A stretch of DNA of 56,727 nucleotides from an uncultured Chthonomonas sp. GTDB taxonomy: Bacteria; Armatimonadota; Chthonomonadetes; Chthonomonadales; CAJBBX01. Below, in pieces: positions 49,202-56,727 of this stretch (positions are counted from its first letter, which is position 1; each line of letters begins with the position of its first letter). The stretch is from assembly GCA_903951425.1 (NCBI GenBank), contig CAJBBX010000073.1:1-56727 (forward strand), given 5' to 3'. The notes beneath the pieces were generated by a model, which saw nothing but the letters and a program-made list of their open reading frames with translations, did not search any database and was not told the origin of the DNA. The position numbers and the translations under genes were made by a program.

Positions 49202-51253
49202 ATGCGCACCGCCTGCCTGCTCCTGATGCTCCTCGCCGCCCTGCCCGCCGCCGCTGCGCCGGGCCGCTGCTGCATGACCGACCCGCAGGGGTGGTACTTC
49301 CATCCGGCGGAGAAGATCGCCGCGCGGTTCCGGGCCTACCGCGAGATCGGCGTGGACACCCTCCGCGTGGAGATGGACTGGCGGCAGTTGGAGACCTCGC
49401 CCGGCGTCTGGGACCTGACGGCCTTCCGCACCTACCTGGGCCTCGTCCGCGAGCACGGCTTCCGCGTGAAGCTCATCGTCGGGGCGCTCATGGGCCCGCC
49501 GCAGTGGTTCGTGCAGCAGCATCCCGACGCCCTCATCACCGACGAGAACGGGCAGGTGAGCCTCAACACGCTCAGCTACTGGTACCCCGGCCTGCAGGCG
49601 CTGATGACCGACAAGGTCCGCGGCATCCGCCAGGCGCTGGCCGATACGGGCCTGGCCGACCGCGTGGACTTCGTGATCCCCGCCCTGGGGCCCGCCGGCG
49701 AGGCGATCTATCCCGTGCCCTGGACGCTGGGCGAGCACGTGAAGGCCCAGACCATCTGGTGCTACGACGTCCATGCGCGGGCCAGTTTCCGCGCCGCCAT
49801 GCGGGCGAAGTACACCGCCGTGGCCGACGCCAACCGCGCCTGGGGCGCCTCCTACGCCTCGTGGGATGAGGTGAGCCCGCCGCGGCCCGGCGAGCGGCCC
49901 GGCGCCATGTGGCACGACCTGCTCACCTGGTACCGCGACAGCAAACGGTCCTTCTGCGCCTGGCAGGTGGCGGACCTCCAGCGCCAGTTCCCACGTGCGC
50001 GGGCGCTCATCTACGTGTCGGGCACCGCCTACACGCCGGAGCATTGGCAGGAGGCCGTCCGCACGGGCCGGGGCGGCGATGCGATCCAGATGATGGCCGA
50101 CTCCTTCTTCCTCATGGACCTCGCCGCCCGCACCGGTAGCGACCTGCAGTACACCGGCTGCGAGAACGAGGCCGAGGTGCGCCGCCTCCGCACCTATCTG
50201 GATGCCCGAGGCGCCTCCGCGCCGCCCATGTGGGGCGAGAACGCCGGGTTCGCGGGCGCCGCCGGCAACCCGGGCCACCTGGCCGACGTGGTGCTTGGTT
50301 GTCGCCTGGCCGGGCTCGACTACACCCACGCGCACTTCGCCTTCGAGGCCGACACGGTCACGCCCAACGCCGTCATGCCGCTCCTCAAGCAGGCCTACGC
50401 CCGCGTCGCCGCCGCGCCGCCGTCGAAGCCCCGTCCCGGTTTCCGGGTGAGCGGGGTTCGCCCCGCCGGGCCCGAGCTTCCCGCGGGCGTCCAGCGCCTC
50501 GACTACGCCGGCGTCGACGGCACGCCCGACTGGGTGCTGCTCCTGCCTCCCACGCGCGGCGCCGACTGGATGGTGAACCTCCACGGCCACGGCTCCACCG
50601 GCGACCAGCTCTACACGCGGCCCGACATCCGCGACCTCTGGCTCCCCGCCTTCCGGGCGCGCGGCCTGGGCATCCTGACCCCCAACCTGCGCGGCAACCC
50701 CTGGATGTCGCCGGAAGCCGCCTCCGATCTCCACGCGCTGCTCCAGTGGATGCGCGAGAAGCGCGGCGCACGGCGCTTCCTCCTCGTGGGCGGGAGCATG
50801 GGCGGCTCCAGCGTGCTCGCGTACGCCGCCGTCCACCCCGAGGATGTGGCAGGCGTCATCGCCCTCTGCCCGGCCTCCGACATCGGCGCCTACGCCGCCT
50901 GGTGCGCCACGGCCGAGCCGCCCATCTGCCGCGAGATCGGTCAGGCCATCCGAGCCGCGTACGCCGGTGAGCCGGGCGAGATCCCGCAGGTCTACGCCGC
51001 CCGGTCGCCCATCCGCCAGGCCGCCCGGCTGCGCATGCCCCTCTATGTCTGCCATGGCGCGCTGGATGCCGTGATCCCCGTCACCTGGAGCCGCCTGCTG
51101 GCGAAGGCCATGGCGGGCCGCGCCGCGTTCCGCTACGACGAGCAACCCCAGGGCGACCACGAGACGCCGCTCCATGCCCTGCCGCAGGCGTTGGAGTGGG
51201 TTCTTGGCAGGATGGGGGCGGCTCCGGGCAAAGCGGCTCCCCGCGGCAGGTGA
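49202..51253 (+). CDS. Fusion of a GH14-like glycosidase domain and an alpha/beta-hydrolase esterase domain
   Basis: A 683-residue secreted protein. The ATG at 49202 follows GGAGGA; signal peptide 1-18 (ending AAAAPG). Residues 30-400 form a TIM-barrel-like domain with EIGVDTLRVEMDWRQLE, LIVGALMGPPQWFVQQHPD and the ALGPAGEAIYPVPW segment, whose GPAGE (E167) recalls beta-amylase-type GH14 and related galactosidase-like families. A linker near 405-430 leads to an esterase fold (about 440-665), with nucleophile S532 in GGSMGG, acid D622 in GALDAVIP and base H653 in QGDHETP. The combined protein may remove an ester decoration and cleave the glycan together. Substrate is not known. Confidence 0.83.
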   Translation: MRTACLLLMLLAALPAAAAPGRCCMTDPQGWYFHPAEKIAARFRAYREIGVDTLRVEMDWRQLETSPGVWDLTAFRTYLGLVREHGFRVKLIVGALMGPPQWFVQQHPDALITDENGQVSLNTLSYWYPGLQALMTDKVRGIRQALADTGLADRVDFVIPALGPAGEAIYPVPWTLGEHVKAQTIWCYDVHARASFRAAMRAKYTAVADANRAWGASYASWDEVSPPRPGERPGAMWHDLLTWYRDSKRSFCAWQVADLQRQFPRARALIYVSGTAYTPEHWQEAVRTGRGGDAIQMMADSFFLMDLAARTGSDLQYTGCENEAEVRRLRTYLDARGASAPPMWGENAGFAGAAGNPGHLADVVLGCRLAGLDYTHAHFAFEADTVTPNAVMPLLKQAYARVAAAPPSKPRPGFRVSGVRPAGPELPAGVQRLDYAGVDGTPDWVLLLPPTRGADWMVNLHGHGSTGDQLYTRPDIRDLWLPAFRARGLGILTPNLRGNPWMSPEAASDLHALLQWMREKRGARRFLLVGGSMGGSSVLAYAAVHPEDVAGVIALCPASDIGAYAAWCATAEPPICREIGQAIRAAYAGEPGEIPQVYAARSPIRQAARLRMPLYVCHGALDAVIPVTWSRLLAKAMAGRAAFRYDEQPQGDHETPLHALPQALEWVLGRMGAAPGKAAPRGR

Positions 51254-51323
51254 TCGGCGCCGCCCCGCCGAACCTGCAGGCATCGGCGCGGCTTCGCTAC
51301 GAGCTCGCGCATGGAGGTGACCC

Positions 51324-53642
51324 GTGAGGCTGCTTCTTCCTTTGGCGCTCCTGGCCTGCGCTTACCTGCTGCAGGCGCTGCCTGCCCTTGCGGCAGGGAG
51401 TACGCCGCCCGCCACTGACGACCTGACACTGCAGGCCCCCATCGACACCTGGGACGAGGCCGTGCCCATGGGCAACGGCCTGATGGGAGGCCTGCTCTGG
51501 GGCAACGGCGGCACGCTACGGCTCTCGCTGGACCGGGGCGACCTCTGGGACGAGCGGCCCGCCGGCGACCCGAACTGGTGGAAGAAGCAGACCTGGGCCG
51601 AGGGCAAGAAGCGCATCGAGGCCGGCGACGCGGGCACAGTGAACCAGTGGTGGGACGCCCCATACAACGGAGTGAGCCCCACCAAGCTTCCCGCCGGGCG
51701 CGTGGAGCTGGACCTGGGCGGCGGCGCACGGGTGGAGCGCTTCCGGCTCCATCTCGCCACCGCCGAGGCCTCGGCCGAGTTTTCCGGAGGCCGTCGCGTC
51801 TCGGCATTCGCCTCCGCCACGCAGCCGGTGATCCTCCTCCATGTGTCAGGTCCCGCGCCGGCCGTCGCCCTCTTCACGCCGCTCCAGGTGCTGCGCCGCG
51901 CCGCCGGGGCCGACGCCGGTCCCAGCAGCGGCGGCTCGGTGGATCGTCTGGGCTACCCCGAGGCCGTCACGGGAGCCGGTGCCGGCGCACAGTGGTACGT
52001 GCAGGAGGCCTCCCAGGGCCTGCGCTACTGCGTCTACGTCGAGACGAAGCCGGTGCAGGGCGGATCGCTCTTGGCCGTCACCGTGGCGGCCACCACGGAC
52101 GGCCCCGACCCGCTGGCCATCGCCCGCAAGCGTTGCGCCGACGCCTTCCGCCGAGGCCGCGCCGGACTGCTGCGGGCCCACGTCGATTGGTGGCAGCGCT
52201 TCTGGTCCGCCAGCGCGGTCGACGTGCCCGACGACGCCGTGCGCCGCCAGTACCTGCTCTCGCGCTACCTGCTCGGCGCCGGCTCCCGCCGAGGCGCGCC
52301 GCCCATCCCGCTGCAGGGCGTCTGGACCGCCGATACCGGTGGCCTGCCGCCCTGGAAGGGCGACTACCATAACGACCTGAACACGCAGATGACCTACATC
52401 TCGTACCAGGCCGCGGGCCACTTCGAGCAGGGGCTCTCCTATCTGGACCTGCTCTGGAAGCTCCGACCGACCTTCCGCGAGTTCGCCCGGAGCTTCTACG
52501 GGGTCGACGGGCTCGCCACGCCGGGCGTCATGTCGCTGGCCGGGCAGCCGCTGGGCGGGTGGGGCCAGTACAGCATGTCCCCCACCATGACCAGCTGGAA
52601 CGCCCACATCTTCTACCTCCATTGGCGCTACACGGGCAGCCCCGCCTTCCTCCGTGACCGGGCCTACCCCTGGTGCCTGGACGCCGCACGTTGCCTCCGG
52701 TCGCTGCTGAAGCCCGACGCCCAGGGCGTCCTCGCGCTGCCGCTCTCCTCGTCGCCGGAGATCCACGGCAACAGCGCCGAGGCCTGGGTGCGGCCCAACA
52801 GCAACTATGACCTGATGAGCCTGAAGATGCAGTTCCTCGCCGTGGCCGAGATGGCCGACGCGCTGGGCAAGACCGCCGAGGCCGCCGAGTGGCTCAAGGC
52901 TGCCGCCGCGCTGGGCGACTTCCACGCCGACGCCCGGGGCGAGTTGCTCATCGATCCGGTGCAGCCCCTGGCAGAGAGCCACCGGCATCTCTCCAACCTC
53001 ATCGGCCTCTACCCGTTCAACCTTCTCACCGTGGAGGGCGACGACACCGCCCGCCGCCGCATCGACGCCTCGCTGGCGCAGTGGGCGCGGCTCGGCACGT
53101 CGCAGTGGTGCGGCTACAGCTTCGGATGGATGAGCGCCCTCCAGGCCCGCGCCGGCCGCTCGGACGAGGCGCTCCGCCTGCTGCAGGTCTTCACCAAGGC
53201 CTTCGTCCTGCGCAACGGGTTCCACGCCAACGGCGACCAGACCCGGAGCGGCTACAGCAGCTTCACCTACCGACCCTTCACGCTCGAGGGCAACTTCGTG
53301 GCCATGCAGGCGCTGCAGGAGATGCTGCTCCAGAGTTGGAGCCCCACACCTGGCCAGCGCGGTACCGAGGTGATCCGCCTCTTCCCGGCCACGCCCGCCG
53401 CATGGCCCGACGCCTCGTTCAGCGACCTGCGCGCCGAGGGAGGCCACCGCGTCTCCGCCAGGCGCCGGGGAGGCAAGACCGTCTGGCTGAAGCTGGTAGC
53501 CGGCAGCACGGGCGTGGTGCGCATCCGCGACACCTTCGCGGGCCGGACCCCGCGCTGGAGCCGGCCCGGCGTCACCCGCGCCGGCGCCGACTACCTCGTG
53601 CGGTTGGCCAAGGGCGAGGCGCTGGAGGCGACGCTCGAGTAG
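51324..53642 (+). CDS. GH95-family alpha-L-fucosidase-like protein
   Basis: A 772-residue secreted protein. The GTG start at 51324 follows GGAGG; signal peptide 1-23. The N-terminal GH95 domain is marked by TWDEAVPMGNGLMGGLLWG and LSLDRGDLWDERP. The (alpha/alpha)6 barrel shows LPPWKGDYHNDLNTQM (D347-M355), LSSSPEIHGNS with acid candidate E479, SHRHLSNLIGLYPF and GYSFGWMSALQARAG. GH95 enzymes are inverting alpha-1,2-L-fucosidases or L-galactosidases. At the Asn-x-Asn pair that helps the base in the Bifidobacterium enzyme, this protein has D351-x-N353, so mechanism or specificity may differ. It follows the fusion gene by 70 bases and may be cotranscribed with it. Confidence 0.9.
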   Translation: MRLLLPLALLACAYLLQALPALAAGSTPPATDDLTLQAPIDTWDEAVPMGNGLMGGLLWGNGGTLRLSLDRGDLWDERPAGDPNWWKKQTWAEGKKRIEAGDAGTVNQWWDAPYNGVSPTKLPAGRVELDLGGGARVERFRLHLATAEASAEFSGGRRVSAFASATQPVILLHVSGPAPAVALFTPLQVLRRAAGADAGPSSGGSVDRLGYPEAVTGAGAGAQWYVQEASQGLRYCVYVETKPVQGGSLLAVTVAATTDGPDPLAIARKRCADAFRRGRAGLLRAHVDWWQRFWSASAVDVPDDAVRRQYLLSRYLLGAGSRRGAPPIPLQGVWTADTGGLPPWKGDYHNDLNTQMTYISYQAAGHFEQGLSYLDLLWKLRPTFREFARSFYGVDGLATPGVMSLAGQPLGGWGQYSMSPTMTSWNAHIFYLHWRYTGSPAFLRDRAYPWCLDAARCLRSLLKPDAQGVLALPLSSSPEIHGNSAEAWVRPNSNYDLMSLKMQFLAVAEMADALGKTAEAAEWLKAAAALGDFHADARGELLIDPVQPLAESHRHLSNLIGLYPFNLLTVEGDDTARRRIDASLAQWARLGTSQWCGYSFGWMSALQARAGRSDEALRLLQVFTKAFVLRNGFHANGDQTRSGYSSFTYRPFTLEGNFVAMQALQEMLLQSWSPTPGQRGTEVIRLFPATPAAWPDASFSDLRAEGGHRVSARRRGGKTVWLKLVAGSTGVVRIRDTFAGRTPRWSRPGVTRAGADYLVRLAKGEALEATLE

Positions 53643-53672
53643 CAACCGTCCGACCCGTCCTCCGGAAGCCAA

Positions 53673-53708
53673 AGCGCCCCCCGTTGGCCGAAGCCTCCGG
53701 GGGGCGCT
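53673..53708. terminator. Perfect 11-bp-stem terminator between convergent genes
   Basis: AGCGCCCCCCG (53673-53683) and CGGGGGGCGCT (53698-53708) pair perfectly around a 14-base loop, 30 bases after the fucosidase stop and 27 bases before the end of the convergent SBBP gene. No long T-run follows on either strand. Confidence 0.65.
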
Positions 53709-53735
53709 GGTACGTCCTGAGGTTATAGCGCCGGG

Positions 53736-56714
53736 TTACGGCGCGACGGTCAGGGTGCCGGCAGCGCTACCGGCGTTGTAGTCCGTGTCCGCCGCGAACG
53801 TCACGGTGAACGGGAACGCGCCGGCCGCGGCCGGGGTGACCGTGACGGTGGCCCTGCCCGATGCGTCGGTGGTGGCCGCGGTGTCGAGGCTCGTGCCGGC
53901 GCACAGGAACCTGAGGCTCTTGCCCGAGATCGGCGTCAGCGTTCCGTTCTTCTGGTACCAGTAGAAGAACGCCACCAGCTTGGTTGAGCCGCCGGCAGCA
54001 ACGGAGCGGTTCATCGTGTAGACGTAGACGTTCCGCTTGGCGGCCACGGTGAGCTTGGCCGTGCCGGACGAGGTCGCGTATGTGGCGTCGCCCATGAAGC
54101 GGGCGTTGATGGTGTAGTCGCCCGCCGTAGCCGGAGCCGTAACCGAGAGCGTCGCCTTGCCCGTGGCCTCGGTAAAGGCCGATGCCGGGGTCCATGCGCC
54201 GCCGTTGAACTGAAACTCGACCTGCTTGCCGGTGATGCCCGCTCCCGTGGAGGTGCCCGCCGGCGTGACCAGGTAGGCCAGCAGCTCCACCGTGTCGCCG
54301 GAGGCCGCCGTGCGGTCATACACCGCCGTGGCGGTAGCCTGCAGCGCGGTGGTGGTCAGGGCGCCGGATCCGCCGGCGGCCGGGTAGGCGCCGGCCGCCT
54401 CGAAGCGGCAGGCCACCGTGTGGGAGCCCGCGGCCGGCGCGATAAGGGTGAGTGTGGCATGCCCGGATGCCGCGGTCAGGATCTCCGAGTTCGTCCATGC
54501 GCCGGAGTCGACGCTGAACTGCAGGCGTTGCCCGGCGATGCCCGCGCCCGCTGCGTCCGTCAGGCGGCCCCGGAGCGTCACGCGCGCGCCCGCGGTGGCG
54601 CTGAGGCTATCGACGGCCAGGGCCGTCGACGCCGTGGTGAAGGTGAACTTGGCCACGAGGGCGTCGCTGCCGCCGGCATTGGTGGCCTGGTAGGCGCCGG
54701 GCGTGGTGACGATGCTCCACTTGGCCTCGCCGGTCACATACGCGGCGCCGCCCGCGAAGGCGATCAGCGGGCACTGCTCGTAGGAGCCCGCGCCCAGATA
54801 GGTGCTGTAGGTCAGGGCGGAGCCTGCGGGGTTCAGCGCCGTGACGGCCCAATCCGTATCGCCGCCGCCGTAGGCGCTCTGGTAGGCGTCCGGCGTAACG
54901 GGCCAACTGCCGGCTGTGTAGCTGGAGACATAGGCTGTTCCGTCGGGGCCGGCCGAGATGCCGTAGGCCGCATCCCACTGGGCGCCGCCGATGTAGGTGC
55001 AGTAGACGAGCTTGGAGCCGTCCGTGTCGACCTTTGCCACCCAGGCGTCCGTCGAGCCGCCGAAGGTAGTCTGGTACGCGCCCGGGGTAACCGGGAGGCC
55101 CGCCTCGGCCGTGCCGCAGACGTAGGCGTACCCGGCGGCGTCCACAGCCACCGAGTAGCTGGTGTCCTCGCCCGCCGCGCCGATGTAGGTGCTGTAGGCG
55201 AGCCCGGTCCCGTCGGCCTTGAGCTTCGTAAGGAAGGCGTCGCCGAAGTTGGACCCGCCGCCGATCGTGGTCTGAAAGGCCCCGGGGGTCACGGGGAAAT
55301 CGGAGCTGCAGGTGCAGCCCGTGACGTAGACGCAGCCCGCCGCGTCGACCCTCATGCTGTTGACGAGATCGCTGTCGGAGCCCAACAGGTAGGTGCTGTA
55401 GACCAGGTCGGACCCGGTGGCGTTGAGCTTGGTGACGAACCCTTCGCCCGAGGTGCCTCCGGTGGTCTGGAACGCGCCGGGCGTCACCGGGAAGTTGCCG
55501 CTGGTGTTGCCGGCCACGTAGGCGTTCCCGGCCGCATCGACGCCGATCCCCCAGGCGTCGTCGAAGCCGTCATTGCCGAGGAACGTACAGTATACGACCG
55601 TCGAACCGTTCGCGCTGAGCTTGACGACGTAGGCGTCGTTGCCGCCGCCGAACGCGGTGAACTTGGCGCCGGCGGTGGTCGGGAAGTCGGCGCTGTAGGT
55701 GGCGCCCGTCGCATAGGCGCAGCCCGAGGCGTCCACCGCGAGGCCGCAGGCGCGGTCGTCATCGAGGCCGCCAACGAAGGTGCAGTAGTCGAGCGCGGTG
55801 CCGGTTGCGTTGAACTTGGCGACGAAGGCGTCCGTGAAGCCGCTCGGAACCAGGCCCAGGGCGCCCGCGACGTAGCAGCAGCAGGCGGCGTCCACCGCGA
55901 TGCCGGCCGCGTAGTCGTCACCCGTGCTGCCGAGGTACGTGGCATAGGTGAGCGTCGGGTCAACGACCAGCGGCCGCGACGTGTCGTAGCGCGCCACCCG
56001 GAAGGCGACGGTGTCGCGCTCCAGCGTGAAGGAGCAGGCGACCTGCTTGCGGATGCCGCCCACGGTCTGGTAGGCATAGGGCCGGTTCAGCGTCACATCG
56101 CCGCAAGCGGTCGATGCGATGAGCCCGCCGCCCACGGCGCGGATCGACTTCGCGCCGGAGACCGCCATGCGAATTATCGACGGGTCCCCGCCGGGCTTCA
56201 CGACGAAGTCGTACTCCAGCGTGCGGCCCTTGCCCGCGCCGTAGTAGACCAGGTCGATGCCGGGGTAGACGCCGGCCAGCTTGACCCGCGAATAGGTCGG
56301 GATGTTGGTGCGCCACTTCGCCGGGTCCTTGCCCAGGAGGTAGTTGACAATACCAGGCTGCTTGTCGAGGCCCGAGGCCGCCGCGTTGGGGGCAGAGCCC
56401 TGCAGCTTCAGCCGAAGCGCCGAGGCCCGATCGCCCTTGCGGATCGAGACCACGGCCTCGCGCCGGGTCAGGAAGAGAGTGCCCTGGCCGGAGCGGGCGA
56501 CGAACTGCACGTCCTTCGGGTAGCGCCCCGTGTTCCTCTCAAACGTCAGGGGCAGGTTGGGCATTCGCACGCTGGGCGTGCCGGTTCCGGGCGCGGCAAC
56601 GGCTGTGCCTGCAAACAGAAGCAGGGCGACCGGCGCGGCCGGGCGCAGAAGGCCCGACAACGAGCGTGGCTTGGGCGGCATTGCCGCCGAACTGTGATAG
56701 CGCATACGCACCAT
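53736..56714 (-). CDS. Large secreted SBBP-repeat beta-propeller protein with Ig-like C-terminal domains
   Basis: A 992-residue protein; the start at 56714 has AAAGGAA upstream, with nearby in-frame alternatives. Signal segment about 24-41 (PAAPVALLLFAGTAVAAPG). Residues 45-260 form the N-terminal domain usual before SBBP propellers: LPLTFERNTGRYPKDVQFVA, VNYLLGKDPAKWRTNIPTYS, YPGIDLVYYG. From about 265 to 700 there are eight or nine SBBP repeats (YATYLGSTGDDYAAGIAVD, VAKFNATG, FPVTPGAFQTT, STYIGAAGEDTSYSVAVD). About 705-992 are three Ig-like/Big_1-type domains (AGAGIAGQRLQFSVDSGAW, ITGKQVEFQFNGGAW, ATVTVTPAAAGAFPFTVTF). Cysteine clusters occur in two repeats (DAACCCYV, TGCTCSSDF). Probably a cell-surface or extracellular binding protein. 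Confidence 0.92.
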   Translation of the reverse strand: MVRMRYHSSAAMPPKPRSLSGLLRPAAPVALLLFAGTAVAAPGTGTPSVRMPNLPLTFERNTGRYPKDVQFVARSGQGTLFLTRREAVVSIRKGDRASALRLKLQGSAPNAAASGLDKQPGIVNYLLGKDPAKWRTNIPTYSRVKLAGVYPGIDLVYYGAGKGRTLEYDFVVKPGGDPSIIRMAVSGAKSIRAVGGGLIASTACGDVTLNRPYAYQTVGGIRKQVACSFTLERDTVAFRVARYDTSRPLVVDPTLTYATYLGSTGDDYAAGIAVDAACCCYVAGALGLVPSGFTDAFVAKFNATGTALDYCTFVGGLDDDRACGLAVDASGCAYATGATYSADFPTTAGAKFTAFGGGNDAYVVKLSANGSTVVYCTFLGNDGFDDAWGIGVDAAGNAYVAGNTSGNFPVTPGAFQTTGGTSGEGFVTKLNATGSDLVYSTYLLGSDSDLVNSMRVDAAGCVYVTGCTCSSDFPVTPGAFQTTIGGGSNFGDAFLTKLKADGTGLAYSTYIGAAGEDTSYSVAVDAAGYAYVCGTAEAGLPVTPGAYQTTFGGSTDAWVAKVDTDGSKLVYCTYIGGAQWDAAYGISAGPDGTAYVSSYTAGSWPVTPDAYQSAYGGGDTDWAVTALNPAGSALTYSTYLGAGSYEQCPLIAFAGGAAYVTGEAKWSIVTTPGAYQATNAGGSDALVAKFTFTTASTALAVDSLSATAGARVTLRGRLTDAAGAGIAGQRLQFSVDSGAWTNSEILTAASGHATLTLIAPAAGSHTVACRFEAAGAYPAAGGSGALTTTALQATATAVYDRTAASGDTVELLAYLVTPAGTSTGAGITGKQVEFQFNGGAWTPASAFTEATGKATLSVTAPATAGDYTINARFMGDATYATSSGTAKLTVAAKRNVYVYTMNRSVAAGGSTKLVAFFYWYQKNGTLTPISGKSLRFLCAGTSLDTAATTDASGRATVTVTPAAAGAFPFTVTFAADTDYNAGSAAGTLTVAP

Positions 56715-56727
56715 GTTCCTTTCCGGG

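Overview
The window is a high-GC (about two-thirds G+C by eye), densely coded stretch of a bacterial chromosome with 36 genes that I can support, all apparently intact. No rRNA, tRNA, CRISPR array, integrase or transposase is visible. GTG/TTG starts and 4-base GTGA/ATGA stop-start overlaps are frequent. Several traits point to Armatimonadota, or failing that another high-GC saprophytic phylum such as Planctomycetota: many unrelated secreted glycosidases, DUF1080 and GxGYxYxP-like proteins, Tat-exported oxidoreductases, an SBBP-repeat protein, and a pseudopilin-like 'DPF.GKP..Y' C-terminus on a non-pilin protein. This placement is inference. There is no SusC/SusD pair, so this is not a Bacteroidetes-type polysaccharide utilisation locus.

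Layout. 1-1930: a secreted protein of unknown function bracketed by two near-identical ~135 bp repeats. 1930-6358 (minus): a group II PLP decarboxylase translationally coupled to a TIM-barrel glycosidase-like protein and a DUF1080 protein, preceded by a Uma2 nuclease (6387-7040). 7112-12100 (minus): a compact four-gene ABC importer operon with a doubled substrate-binding protein, a STAS-domain protein, a permease and an ATPase. 12340-16881 (plus): a coupled Gfo/Idh oxidoreductase and aldo/keto reductase, then an M1 aminopeptidase. 16947-21260 (minus): a VOC protein, a GxGYxYxP-like protein and release factor 3. 21384-24531 (plus): a URO-D-superfamily protein and a secreted toroid-like protein, converging on and overlapping a second secreted toroid glycosidase (24493-26892). 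Next come an ankyrin protein, a repeat-rich spacer, three tandem secretin genes (28711-33418), and a Tat/Tat/TetR operon (33525-36222).

36427-53642 is rich in carbohydrate enzymes: a GH-A glycosidase, a GH36-type alpha-galactosidase with NPCBM, a GH-A/FnIII protein, a beta-helix protein, GH29 and GH95 alpha-fucosidases, a hypothetical-glycosidase TIM barrel and a GH14-like/esterase fusion. A small two-gene HEPN-like module sits inside it (45293-45984). The window ends with a large SBBP beta-propeller/Ig-like surface protein.

Taken together, the gene set suggests a cell that breaks down complex fucose- and galactose-containing polysaccharides outside the cytoplasm and oxidises or reduces the sugars with paired oxidoreductases. 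It also seems to export large proteins through an outer-membrane secretin. The candidates most worth follow-up are the STAS-containing ABC operon, the triple-secretin operon, the glycosidase-esterase fusion, the exported aldo/keto reductase operon, the HEPN-like pair and the direct repeats around the first gene.
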